Positions 25,114 to 36,658 of a DNA stretch of 64,000 nt are shown piece after piece (position 1 is the first letter of the stretch; each line of letters begins with the position of its first letter). The notes beneath the pieces were generated by a model. The model ran no database searches and had not been told where the DNA came from. It saw only the letters and a program-made list of their open reading frames with translations. Made by a program: the position numbers and the translations under genes. The DNA comes from Clavelina lepadiformis (lineage: Eukaryota; Chordata; Ascidiacea; Aplousobranchia; Clavelinidae), in the NCBI RefSeq assembly GCF_947623445.1, contig NC_135243.1, positions 16,494,501-16,558,500 on the forward strand. Direction: 5' to 3'.

Positions 25114-26703
25114 ATTAGATATTTCCAGGGCCCATTTTGGGCTTAATTCTTGACACCTTATAAGATACTGTGTAGAAAATGAAATGAAACCTGTTTCGCT
25201 TACAGCACGTTCTCATTCCTTAACTTATTTGTTTCAACTTTGGGACTTTCCCGATGTTATCTAACTTAAAAGGGAGCGCCTAAAATGCCTATACTCCGAA
25301 ACAATCCCACATTACAAGAGAGAAGCGATAGTAACATATGGATCTATCAATCATTCCGAACTTGCAAGTCAAACTTAGGCTATTTGGCTATATATGATTC
25401 TTGTTACTTTGTTTGAATTATTCTGGCAAATTAATTAAGGAAGTATCTTGTCCGAAAATATTTGAAGGATGACCGATGCTGTTATATTATTCATGTTTTA
25501 GAATTTAGAGCATCACTTGTAGTGGTTTATTTAGAATTGCTTTGAAAGGCGGCAATTTTTAAAAACTGGGTCTAAAATTCCCGCAATTGTCCACCTCTCC
25601 CAAAGTGCACCGAAAACGAAATGTTTGACGTTTTCGCATCTCAAAATTAAATCTATTAACTTACTATTTAAGGAAATGATGCAAAATTTTCCAATTCATG
25701 ATATACAATTGTGAAACGCCATATATACCTGCCCATCGTAAGCTATGTTTTGGTATAATTATCATAAAGATTATAATTCCAAACTGTTCACCAGACTCAA
25801 GCGTCGTTAATGCCTTGCCCTGGCATATGCAGATGATACGACAGCGCATAAATGAAGATAATCCAAAAAATTCGTTAAAATATTCAACCATACGACCAAA
25901 TACTGACATTATTATCTATATTTTGTCTCATTAAGAATTCAAGTTCACTATTAAATTAAATTCAATTAAACATGGCGTAGCCACAGCAAGTTAAATTATT
26001 ATTATTCAATCCCCACTTTTCAACTGCCAGCAAGACTATCATTACCACGAACGCTTGTCAGTTGCGTCGGGTAATACAGTAATGTCTGTCGTGTTCCAGA
26101 TGTACAGCACACACACGTATACTTGTGCCTGGGACCTTTATTTATGACTTATCATTTGAAAACGGAATTGCACTTACACAGGCGAACTGACGTCCAGGCG
26201 TTTATTAAAAAAATGCATAGGGTAACAAGTTACTTTGAATGCAAAGAGTCTAAATTAGAGCAGTAGATTAACGAACAAACCGGTTCACTTCAAGTATGAA
26301 AACGATGGTTCAATATTAGTGACGTGAACCACATACTGTAGCTGTAGTGCATGCAACAAGACTTGGATAGTGCTCTTTACATAGTATCTCGATGTACCAA
26401 CCATTACACATGAACAACTTAACAGAAAAGTATTTACAATGTGAGTTGGACTTCACAGTAGAAAATTGATGAAGCAATAATTTAATATAATATGAATTAC
26501 AGGTAAATGTGCACCAACAAGCATGTATAATTTAGATGCAAACTTTATGGAAAAATATGGGTAAAACTAACGCAAATGAAAAAAAATAGTATCTTAGTCA
26601 ATTTATAAGATAAACAATTGGGAACAATAATTGTTAATTTAAACCATACATACAATCAAAAAGATAACAAGACAACAACAAACACAAAAACTTCAAAGCA
26701 TAA
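25114..26703. other. convergent intergenic region
   Basis: Between the dynein light chain (plus) and SLC25A38 (minus), so it holds two 3' ends. I see no gene, repeat or RNA here that I can support. Confidence 0.4.
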
Positions 26704-29108
26704 CTACTTGTTCAAATATTCATACACTGTCCACGCCATTGCTGCCATCAAGGTTCTTCTAGTTACTCTTGGAGCAAGGCCCGCAAAGTAACCATATAAT
26801 CCATGTTTCTGAAAAATGGAAGTTGTCTCAACACACAAAATAACAAAGCTTTTACCATTAAGGATAGTCGCCTCGAACAGTTTGTCCCACAGAAAATAGC
26901 AAATTGACAGTATTGATACAATACTAACCTTATATATGTACAAAATTACATCCACTACTTTCGCTGAAGATTGGCTGACTTGCATTTTCGTTTTAATAAC
27001 ATCTGCTGGTTGAGTGACAATTGATGCAAAGGTTCCAGCAACTATGCCACATGCAAAGTTGTACACTGGAATATAAAAAATGCGTAAGGATTTCAGTTTT
27101 TAAATTTGGTGATTATCCAAAATAAGGTATAAAAACAGTAGTTAAGGTTTGCTTTATAAAACAGAAAAAAGTATGTACAACTTCCTCCATCTCCAAGCTC
27201 TTTTGCAGAGTTGTAAACCATGAGGTAGAGCCCAGAAAATGGTGCATCCCTTAAAAGTGTGGGTGTTAAACCTCTATATAGACCCTTTGATCCTTCTGTA
27301 TGCTGGATGTTAAACAGGGCTTGCCAAACACTGCGGTATTTGAAGCTTCCGCTCTAAAAAGACTTTTCTTTTAAAATTATTTTAAACAGAGTACCACGAC
27401 AAAACTGCTCATCTACAGTACAGACTACAGTAAATTTTACAATAATAATTAATATTCAGGCTTTTTACCTCGAAGCGAGTTTTAATAACAGTCATTGGAA
27501 GCATACACGCTGTCGTAAAAGTTCGGGCACTTGCACCAAGTATTACTGATTCAAGTGCAGATGGTTTTCTGTCACTACACATGGCACAAAGTGAGGGATA
27601 AAAATTGTAGCAGCAATAGAAAGTTACTTATAAAAGGTAAATATGTTCATACTGTAAAAGTGGCAATAAAATACTTTTCCTTTTACCATAATGGTTAAAT
27701 GCAGAATAATATTCCATTATTGTGAGTTTATTTTAACATTGGTAAATATCATGTATACCTGTAGTACTCTGACTTCAACCAATGTAACGATGTGAAGTAC
27801 ATGCCCACTCCAGGTACGCATCGAAAAAATGACTAAATAAATGTTTAGGCAAATATAAGTTGTGCTTTCTTTAGAATACATGTGCCAAAAATAGTAAAAT
27901 AGCAGAGAAAGGTTTTTAATTTTGCCCAAATTAGTTTCACCTCTGCTCATGCCTTTAGCGTTTGCAAGTTATACAAACAATAAGGTATAATGATAAGGCT
28001 GTAACCAGTACAATAATGAAGGTAGCAGTCAGGAGATGTGATTGATGGTTGTTTAATAGTAATAAACAACATGATATTGTTATCTAACACAATAAACCAT
28101 TCTCTGACTTTTGCAATGAATTAAAATATTTAAAAAGCTCTTTTAACATGCATAGAAAATTATGTAAAATACATACTGGAGAAAATCCTTTCCATAATCC
28201 TCTAATTGATTCAGTTTCTATTACAGATCTTGCAATGCTGTACATTGTTGACTGCATGGCCATGCCACTGCCAACATAAATCAATACAATAATTAAGTTG
28301 TTAGACAACTACAAAATATGTATGTCAGAAAAAAAATAAATCACGTAAAGCTATAATAATGACTGCAGTCACAATTGAAATACAACTTCAAACTAGAGTA
28401 AGAGAAAATGTACATACCCCTTTGAAGTAATTCCTGGCATGGATAATGCTGTTTTTGCAGCTGCCATTTGTATTCTGGTTTTAACCAAGTCAAATGGTTG
28501 GAACAGTATGAGTGAGCATGTTCCACTTACGCTGCCTGATACAAAGGACTTCAGCAATGGGTGAGAAAACTGTAATAAATTTCCAAAATAAGTGACAAAC
28601 TGGTATTTCACCCACAAATTGCATAGCTCCAGACAAGCAGGTGGGTTGGAAGAGAAAATCAGAGATAAGTTTTATCAAAAATAATTTAGATCAATAATTG
28701 AGTAAATTTTGGTAATAAAATTAGGTTTAGTATATGACAACTTTTAGGCCAGCTGATCAAATTCATAAAACACTCTGAATGCAAAATTTTTGTCAATTTA
28801 AAAACTAGTATATAGATTCGTGAACTAGTACTAGAGTGAATCTAATAATAAGATCTCTGCATACGAATTCATGCTCCTAGCTTGACTACATAATCTCACT
28901 ACCAAAGTTCATGCTAATAGTGAAAAACGTGCATTAGGCCTCTCCGGCTCTGCGGTGAGGTTTATGCAACATCAAAACGAGATACAGTGCCTTAAAACTG
29001 GTTTATGGTAAAAATTTCAGATGCATGAACTCGGAATAATGAGACCGCACTGCCAATAGTCTATAATATCATAACAGTAAAAAAAATACACACCCTTGAG
29101 GTATCCAT
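26704..29108 (-). CDS. SLC25A38: SLC25A38, mitochondrial glycine carrier, 8 exons, complete
   Basis: Inner-membrane carrier that imports glycine for heme synthesis (yeast Hem25; family knowledge). Exons 5' to 3': 29108-29094, 28569-28418, 28267-28177, 27832-27759, 27574-27469, 27353-27179, 27065-26929, 26808-26704. All are in frame, giving 284 aa, against about 304 in human. The three carrier repeats are visible: [11 protein letters not shown] in repeat 1, [11 protein letters not shown] in repeat 2 (the subfamily's altered signature) and [11 protein letters not shown] in repeat 3. Other matches are [26 protein letters not shown] and the C-terminal [14 protein letters not shown]. The first exon codes for only five residues (MDTSR) and is inferred from frame and donor; the human N-terminus is longer, so another start upstream is possible. 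Confidence 0.93.
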
Positions 29109-30400
29109 GTTTGACTTTTGTTCCTTTTGACGTTGTGAAAATATTTGTCTTTACGTGTTGAATTTACCAAACTGTTGATTTTATTGAAAAAATAGTTCAA
29201 GTAGTGTTCAATTTTGTGGATATGGATGGAATGAAGATTTATGTGTTTCCATCCATCTTTATAACATTCATCGGTGAAAAAAGTTCTTCAAGAAATTTTG
29301 CTGATCTTGACAACAGACTTTGTTGATAGTTTGGAAACATGATGATATAGCTACTTAAATATGAAATATAATGATTCTGTTTGCATTCCTGTTATAATGC
29401 TGAAACCTTAACCCCTAGCTGTGAATGGTAAACAAAGTGTTTCTAATTTCGGAACTATGGTAGTACTAGAAATGCAACAAATCTGCCATTTGAATAAATT
29501 TGCATTCATAAATAAGACAGATTTACCTTATTTATTAAGTTAATTATATATGTGCTCTGCTCAAACACCCCTGGACATTTTGAACAATATAACATAGAAA
29601 GGCATAACTACTACGATGGTGACACACACAAACAGTATAGGGTTGCTCAGAACCGAGGAAATTCTCCAGATTTCTGTCTCAAGACAATTCGTAGGGGCAA
29701 ACTGACTGTACTGCATTGTAAATGGGAATTAGCACACAGCCTTCATAAAACATAACCAAAAACTTTGTTGCGCTCTCCTACTACAGTAATAACCAAATAT
29801 GTTTCAGAAGGTGTAGTTTTCTATTTTCAACCCAGTTATACCCTATAGTACTGTTTCCTTTTGTGTGGACTAGGCATCCTGTGGTTGTCCACTTGTATAC
29901 TAGAACCAAAAAATTAATAGGAGTTACTCCAATAGACCCTTTCCGAGTTAGTCTGGGTGGCAAGATTCTTTCGCTCGCCTACACTTAACAATGGAAAATG
30001 TTGATCCACTGTCTTTTTAAATGACAAGCATTCTGGTGATTGGATTGTAAAGATTTCGCTCAGTTGAGTTGCATATAAATTCCTTTACTTGATAAGAAAT
30101 TAAAAATATGTTGCCTACTTGTTATTTTACAGTGATTTGAATGCTACGCACTGGACTAGTTTGATACGAAGTCACATTACGTGGTCAACGTAGCATGCAA
30201 TGTAAAATGCGTAAGAGTTTGCGTGGTATCTGCGGTGGGTTTTAATGTAATAATTCAGTATGTAATTACATTTAGTTGACTATTTTAAACTTTGCTTGAC
30301 ATTGGCAGCAAACTATAACCATACCAAGACTCCAGAAAGAAATGTGGCCATACATGTATAATATTCTAATCGTGTGCACAACCAAATGACGCCTTGGGAG
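29109..30400. other. intergenic, upstream of SLC25A38
   Basis: Contains the presumed SLC25A38 promoter. No gene seen. A 16-bp word AGACCCTTTCCGAGTT at 29934-29949 recurs at 47098-47113 and may belong to a dispersed repeat. Confidence 0.35.
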
Positions 30401-30408
30401 GTCTAGTA

Positions 30409-30629
30409 CAGGTCTTCTTAAATTTTTGGTTCTGCAACCCCATTTTAGAAAAGAAATTTCTATGCGACATACAAGTTTACACAATCCACCGAATACAGTA
30501 GCTGTTGCCTATCTCGTAATGGAAACAGTAAAGCGAATAAAAAATAAACAAAAAAACAATTCAAATTAATTACACAAATTTGTTTCACGACTCCAAACGG
30601 GGTCGCGACCCACAGTTTGAGAAGCCCTG
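30409..30629. mobile_element. 221-bp hAT MITE with perfect 8-bp target duplication
   Basis: Left end CAGGTCTTCTTAAA is a decayed inverse of the right end, which on the minus strand reads CAGGGCTTCTCAAACTGTGG followed by GTCGCGACCCC. Both sides are flanked by the identical octamer GTCTAGTA (30401-30408 and 30630-30637), the 8-bp duplication that hAT transposases make. There is no coding capacity. Confidence 0.88.
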
Positions 30630-30637
30630 GTCTAGTA

Positions 30638-31902
30638 TACAAATGTATTCTGTGGTTGTACACTTCTGCACTACTACCCAAATCTTTATCCTATAGGCAA
30701 ATGCTTTCCCCAGACAGTCAATAAGAATTTGGACTACCGAGCACTCCAACAGCAAGCATTTTGTAGCTTTATCTACCATATGGGCTTAAGCCACAAAAAC
30801 GAAGGACCAGAACTGTAGAACGCTAAAATGTTACTGTGCTAGCCTATCTGCTAGCCTATCGATAAAAGCAACAAAAACTTTATCTCGTGCGACCAAAACA
30901 ACTACACCCATACCAAACCACTCGCACTGCTTATTCTTTGTTAGAATGATACTGTACCAAGCCATTTCATGGGATTATCGTCACGTGACAAAACCAGCTC
31001 ACTCGAGTACTATCAACATTTATTTTTAAGATTTTAAGGGTTGTTTTTATAATTTTAGTTTTAAAAATTTATTTCAAAAGGGCAAGTAATTAATTTTTGA
31101 AGTTTTTTTAACCAGTTTATTTAATTTATTATTTACAAATTTTAGAAATTATACAAAATCTTCATATTAAACATAATATATTTTTGCGTCAAAACAACCT
31201 TTATGTTTTGAAAAGTGACGCAACTTTATATATTCATCTGCAATATCGAGAGCAATCAGCGTGGAACCGGTTTGCTCTGGTCTTAACGCGCGCGTTTGCT
31301 ACTGGCTACGATCGTGAGAGCTTGCAAACACAGATTCACGAAAAAACAATTTCATATTGACTTGTGACCATTGTTTGCTAGCTACGGTAGTTAATCAAAG
31401 TTAATTAAGGTATTTGTTTTGTGGCTGCTTTCACGGCTGTATGGTTATCCATAACAAAATCTTTATATTAACCTCTATTTATTTCTATGGTCTTTGATCC
31501 ATATGGTAAAATTTAAAATTTCGTTGAACCCAGTGCTCGGCCACATTTGTCATTTGCGACACATTTACAAGACTTTCGAACTTTGGCGACACACTTCAAC
31601 TAAAAGTAGGCCTATACACCAAACATACAGGAAATACTATTTACTACACATTGTGATTTATTTTATGAAATAATGGCATCTTGGCACAAAATTTCTTTTT
31701 TGTTTCAAGTCCATTACATTGCCGCCTTTTGACATATCAAGAAAAAAATAGCTAATTCTGTGTTTTGCTCTATTTTAACTGAAAGAGAAAAGAACCACAG
31801 TTATAAATTCTGCCAGAATTTTCCTGCTCCATAACTAGGTTTTCGTTCAACGTTGCAGTTGATTTTCTCTTGTTATAACTTGATAACAATCAAAGATCAT
31901 GA
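30638..31902. other. non-coding region between two hAT elements
   Basis: No supported gene. At about 31535 the words CAGTGCTCGGCCACA and CATTTGCGACACA resemble a damaged hAT end, but no partner end was found. Confidence 0.3.
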
Positions 31903-31910
31903 CTCATGAG

Positions 31911-32859
31911 TAGGGCAAGTTTTTGTTGCACTAAAAACGTGAGAAAGTTGCACTTAATTTTAACAAAAGTTGCAGTAAAAAGTTGCATTTATGCACAAGT
32001 TTTTAAAAGCATTAGGGTATGAGATACTCGAAAGGATCCGTTGTATAACCCAACAGTTTAAGATTTGCAGGGTGTCTGCTTGTTCCGTTTCTTTCTTCGC
32101 TATACAATCGATCATGCATACATTTTTATGTTCTATATCTATAGGTTTGAAACCTACATGACAGCATATCGCTGTCAGCTCCTGCACAGCTGTCAAATTT
32201 GGTACTTTCCCAATTCACGGACGGCCTGGCGAGACCGCCGAAAATAACATTTTTTGCCGGTACGCAGCAAGAAAATAACGCAATGCGGAAATAATTTTTC
32301 GCAAAAAGCCAAACAGCAAAGCGTTAACCCACCCCTCCCCTCCCCCCAAAACAAGTCAAATACCACACCCCAAACCCCCTAGGTCTGCAACTAACTAAGC
32401 TATCTCAACAAAAAATGACCTCGAAAGACTAGACACAACCTGTTTCCGTTTGTGCGGGCTTGGCCAAAAGCCAAGTCATACTTCCACTTCTAATTTAGTT
32501 CGGGCACTGTCGTGCTTGGCTGGGGTTGTTAAACTTTTAGCTTGCAAGTGTTGCGTCATAGATAACATTGAGATGCAGCTAATCCAACACATATCTCTTT
32601 GTTATGCAAAGCAAAGAGAATAGAAACATACTAGAAAAAGTTATATAGCATGTTTTTTAAATCACTCCTTTACATTTTGCACAATACTTAATAAAAGTTG
32701 CAGTAAAAATTTGCATGACAAATAGAAAAAAGTTGCAAAAAGTTACGATATAAAATTCTTACAAACAGCTTAAAACATCATACTACATAAATTCTGAGTA
32801 TTTAGGAAGCTGCCGGAAGCTGTAAAAAAAAGTTGCAAAAGTTGCAAAAACTTGCCCTA
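31911..32859. mobile_element. 949-bp non-autonomous hAT element, TAGGGCAAG ends
   Basis: The left end TAGGGCAAGTTTTTG is inverted exactly at the right end (CAAAAACTTGCCCTA apart from one base). Subterminal regions on both sides are packed with AGTTGCA/AAGTTGCAAA words, a likely transposase-binding array. The flanks are the identical 8-mer CTCATGAG (31903-31910 and 32860-32867), which is itself a palindrome, so duplication and terminal repeat cannot be told apart by sequence alone. The middle has no recognisable transposase. Confidence 0.8.
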
Positions 32860-32946
32860 CTCATGAGTAAACATGTGATAACTTAAAATATGGCAGACTT
32901 CAGCGGTTTGTCATTCAGCAACAGTTTATTGACGGTGTACTGTAGG

Positions 32947-33306
32947 CAGTGCCGGATTTACCAATAGGCTACGCAGGCTGAAGCCTAGGGCCTCAAGTCC
33001 AGGGGCCTCGAAATTCAATTTCAAAGTTTGGGATTGATGCCGCTTTAATTGCTTTAGAGAACCTTACGTCGTATTTTTAGGGCAGGGGTTCGTATTTTGG
33101 GCACTTTGACACCTTTGGTATACCATTTTGTACCAAAGACATCCCAAAATTAAGAACATGCAAATAGTGTCTTGTTTTTTTTTAGGAACATTGGTTGCTT
33201 TGCACACACAGTCGAATCTGACTTCAAAATAAAATAAGGGGCCTCACAAATGGAATAGTCTAGGGCTCTAGGCCCTAGGGCCTCTCATGGTCTAAATCCG
33301 GCCCTA
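32947..33306. mobile_element. 360-bp hAT MITE, CAGTGCCGGATTTA ends
   Basis: Left end CAGTGCCGGATTTA and right end TAAATCCGGCCCTA are inverted with two differences. GGGGCCTC words flank both inner sides (near 33003 and 33240). The flanking octamers actgtagg and ggtgtagg agree at 6 of 8 positions, as an aged target duplication would. It lies only 79 bp from the next element's target site. Confidence 0.8.
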
Positions 33307-33314
33307 GGTGTAGG

Positions 33315-36300
33315 CCTCATGGCTACTCTAAGATGATACGTATTGCCCCGACTGTGAAATTAACTAGCATTAACTCTATGGTGTTGAGACTGATATCTAT
33401 ATATATATTTATAAGTCTATATGTATCAAAGTCTATTGGCTAATCGTATTTTAGAAATCCTCTTATAAAATGGAAAAGAAAACAGTTTAAAAAGAACAGT
33501 AGGCCTATAGCTTACAACACAACCATAAAACTTTGGTTGCATCATCAAATAAACACATCTACAAAATTACTTGGTAAACTGTGAAGGTTTCCTTTATATA
33601 GGCTACTTGAAATGGAAACAAAATACTTAGACGGCGTAAATATTTGCGGCGTGTACATACCATGCAAAATATTAAAAAGCTTGCCTGCCATATAAGCTGA
33701 TTTGCCAAGTAAAAGAAAATCCTTTTTATTTTACCAACAATAAACACTGGAAAGAAATCGCTACACAGATTTTGGAAAAATAAGCTTTTGCTTTTTGTTT
33801 GATCAATCAATTTGTTCTTCCGTTCGACAGTTTAATATAGCAAAAATCAGTTTACAGTATGTTTTAATGCTAAGCAAATTTATTTCAAAGGAAAATTTTC
33901 TAAGATTATGGTTTAATTAAAGCAAGGTTTTACTGTTAAGGGTTTATATATACTGTTTCATCATCTTGATTTACAATGGTTATCCAAGATGGGACAAAAA
34001 AAAATCATTTTTATTTCGTAAATCGCTCAGTAAATAACAAAACATTTTATTAAAACCTAAGCGCTTAATCTCAAGAAATGCCATATTTAACTTATTCCGA
34101 AATTTGTCAAAGCATATCGCGTTTTGTGTGAGAACAGTTTTCCCTAAAAGTGTCCCATCATGCGTTGGACGGCCTTCCCTTAATTCATAAGTTGTAAAAT
34201 AAAGTCATGTTTCTAATACAATTAAGTAGTAAAATAGCTCATTTCTAACTTAAAATAACTATACTAATTTAAGGTAAAATAACTTAATAAGAACCCATCA
34301 TGATAGTTTTGAATAAGTAGGCTATACCTAACTGTGTATATTACACAACGGCCTGCGTGACCTACGCTTATTGTGAAATCATTTTCTTTTTTTATGGCGT
34401 CCATATGCTTTTTGCAAATGCATTATAACAGCAAGTATTATATTCAAAATAGTAACCTATAACCGGTTATATAACAAGAAACTGCAGGGTGCGTGATAAA
34501 ATATAAAATACACCAGAGAGCAAATAAAAGGTATAATAACACATCCAAACCAAAGAGTTATTGTATTTTTTGGAAAATCAAATGTACGCGTACAAATGTG
34601 TTGCTTTTAAATGGTCATGGTAAACATTAGAAAGCATGCATCTTCAAACTTAAACTGCATACAGTCACTCTGTTAATACGTAACTTAATGAGTTTAAACT
34701 TTAAAGGCACAGTGCAATGTCAGCCGTGACATGCTATTGTAAAAAACATTAAAACAAATATTGGGTTAATGAAAGCGATGATTTACAAAAACAATGGCGG
34801 TTGGTGTACATGCAATGTTGCAGGCGAATTATTTTAATCATTGCGTCTCTATACGTATCAGCAGCACCTGTATGTAGGAAATTAGTTCTAAGCTTCCCTC
34901 GAAATAGATAAAAAAGAAACAGGCTATATAGGAAAAAGGATTATAAGCTGTGAAATTTAGAAACTAAAAACCGATTTCTGTGTGTCACAAACCGGAGACA
35001 CTTATTGAGAGCAGGATCTGAAGCTATTCTATATTTTAACGGAAAGGCAAAGCCCGTTTGTCTGCGAGAAAATATCGAGTTTTACTTAGAAAAATACTCT
35101 TAACAGTATTTTTCCTTATCCTTCTCTGCCGAAGGGATGTGCTATAAAAAGAGACAATTTTGCCGAAAACTTGTTAAAATTGTTATTATTCTTAAAACCA
35201 AACTGTGGCAATTAATACAACAAATGCAAATATAGCCTATTCAAAATGTACTGCAAAAAATAACGTGTGTTGGACAACAACATTATATATATAGCCCTCA
35301 TCAGATTACAGCCTACACAAGTCAAAATATTCAGAGTATTTAGACAATAAGAGTAAGACAAAGTTGTACCATTAATTGAAAAAAGTATCTTTAGGTTTTA
35401 AATATTGTTCTAATTACTTATTACCAAATGATTGTAAATAATCTTTACTAAAAATGTTGTTATCGTACTCTTTCTATATATCGTATATGATATTTATCTC
35501 GCGTTCTTAGCAACCAATAATGCTGTAATCAAGAATACATGAGATTGATTGTTAATTGAGGTTGTGGTAGCCAAATTTCAATTAATCAATCGTTTTAGTT
35601 TTCGTCATTTGCGGTAACAATAAGCAGCACATTTTCTATAAATAGAGCTCAACACAAACATTTTGTTCAATTTATAGGCCCGTTATATACGGCAATCCTC
35701 ATCTTTGTCTGATCGTTTTGATAGTTTCTCGTACAGATCTAAGCAAAAAATGTGATTGTTTATTTAATTTATGACATCACTTTTTTGAAACAAAAATTGG
35801 GACATTTAAAAAAATACTTTGCTCAAAGTCTTTTCCGTCGTCATCTTGTGAACCTGTTATTATTCAGCCACCCAGGCTAGATGTAGGGGCACGTAACGAG
35901 TAACCACTGTGTCGTGCTGTCATCCAAAACTAGCAGGCCATATATTCCGTAGAGAATGTGGTAGGTAGAACAGTAGGAGATAACATGCTGGTCTGTGGTT
36001 TACTCTTCCGTGCCACACCCACAGGCCTCAAAGTTTGTACAGAGTCGAGAGGAAGCGCTCGACGTCGGTTTGTACTTTGCGGGCGATTAAGCCGTATACT
36101 CCGGTCAGCCTGGACAGCGAAAGACCATTGGCTTTTCTACTACTTTGCGTTCCATTTATAGTCCGCCCAACGAGCTATACCGAAGCCCAAGTTCTTGGCT
36201 TAATTCTTCTAAGTCATTTCGAGTAATCTATAGAATCATATAACCTTGCAAGTAACTTCTAGGGAATCGTACAGTATAGTTTTTTCTGGTGTGTTTCCTA

Positions 36301-36658
36301 CACTTTGATTCAACTTTCCTATATGTTTCCATCAAACCTTGTCAAAATTTACCTTATTTGTGCTTTACTGGGTGTCGTTCGTTTATAGAAAGTGGTAAAT
36401 ATTGGATATATGCCGGGTTGCGGGCATAACTTTCGTTCGTTGGTCGCTTGCAATCTTGTAAGCTTGTAGAGTGCAGTTTAGGGAAGGGACTATGTATATA
36501 CTACTAAATAACATAATTGAGACAATCATAAAGTTTTTGCGGTTTCGTTAAATTGCACATATCACAAGCCTAATAACGATGGAATATTTTTTTAGCCGTT
36601 TTAAACTGTTAATAAGTAGGCTAAAGTTTATCTAATTAATTTTCATTCACATTACACG
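33315..36658. other. long intergenic region
   Basis: AT-rich, no supported gene. A locally more GC-rich patch at about 35.87-36.20 kb carries two overlapping open frames of 60-67 codons on the plus strand without recognisable similarity; it could be a decayed exon or repeat. The sequence just before 36659 should hold the promoter of the receptor gene. Confidence 0.35.

Noticed and set aside
31530-31610. Possible hAT end CAGTGCTCGGCCACA
   Set aside because: Only one end is seen and the match is weak.
35870-36240. GC-richer patch with two overlapping open frames, a possible exon
   Set aside because: Neither frame has clear splice sites or similarity, and it does not join in phase to the receptor gene downstream.
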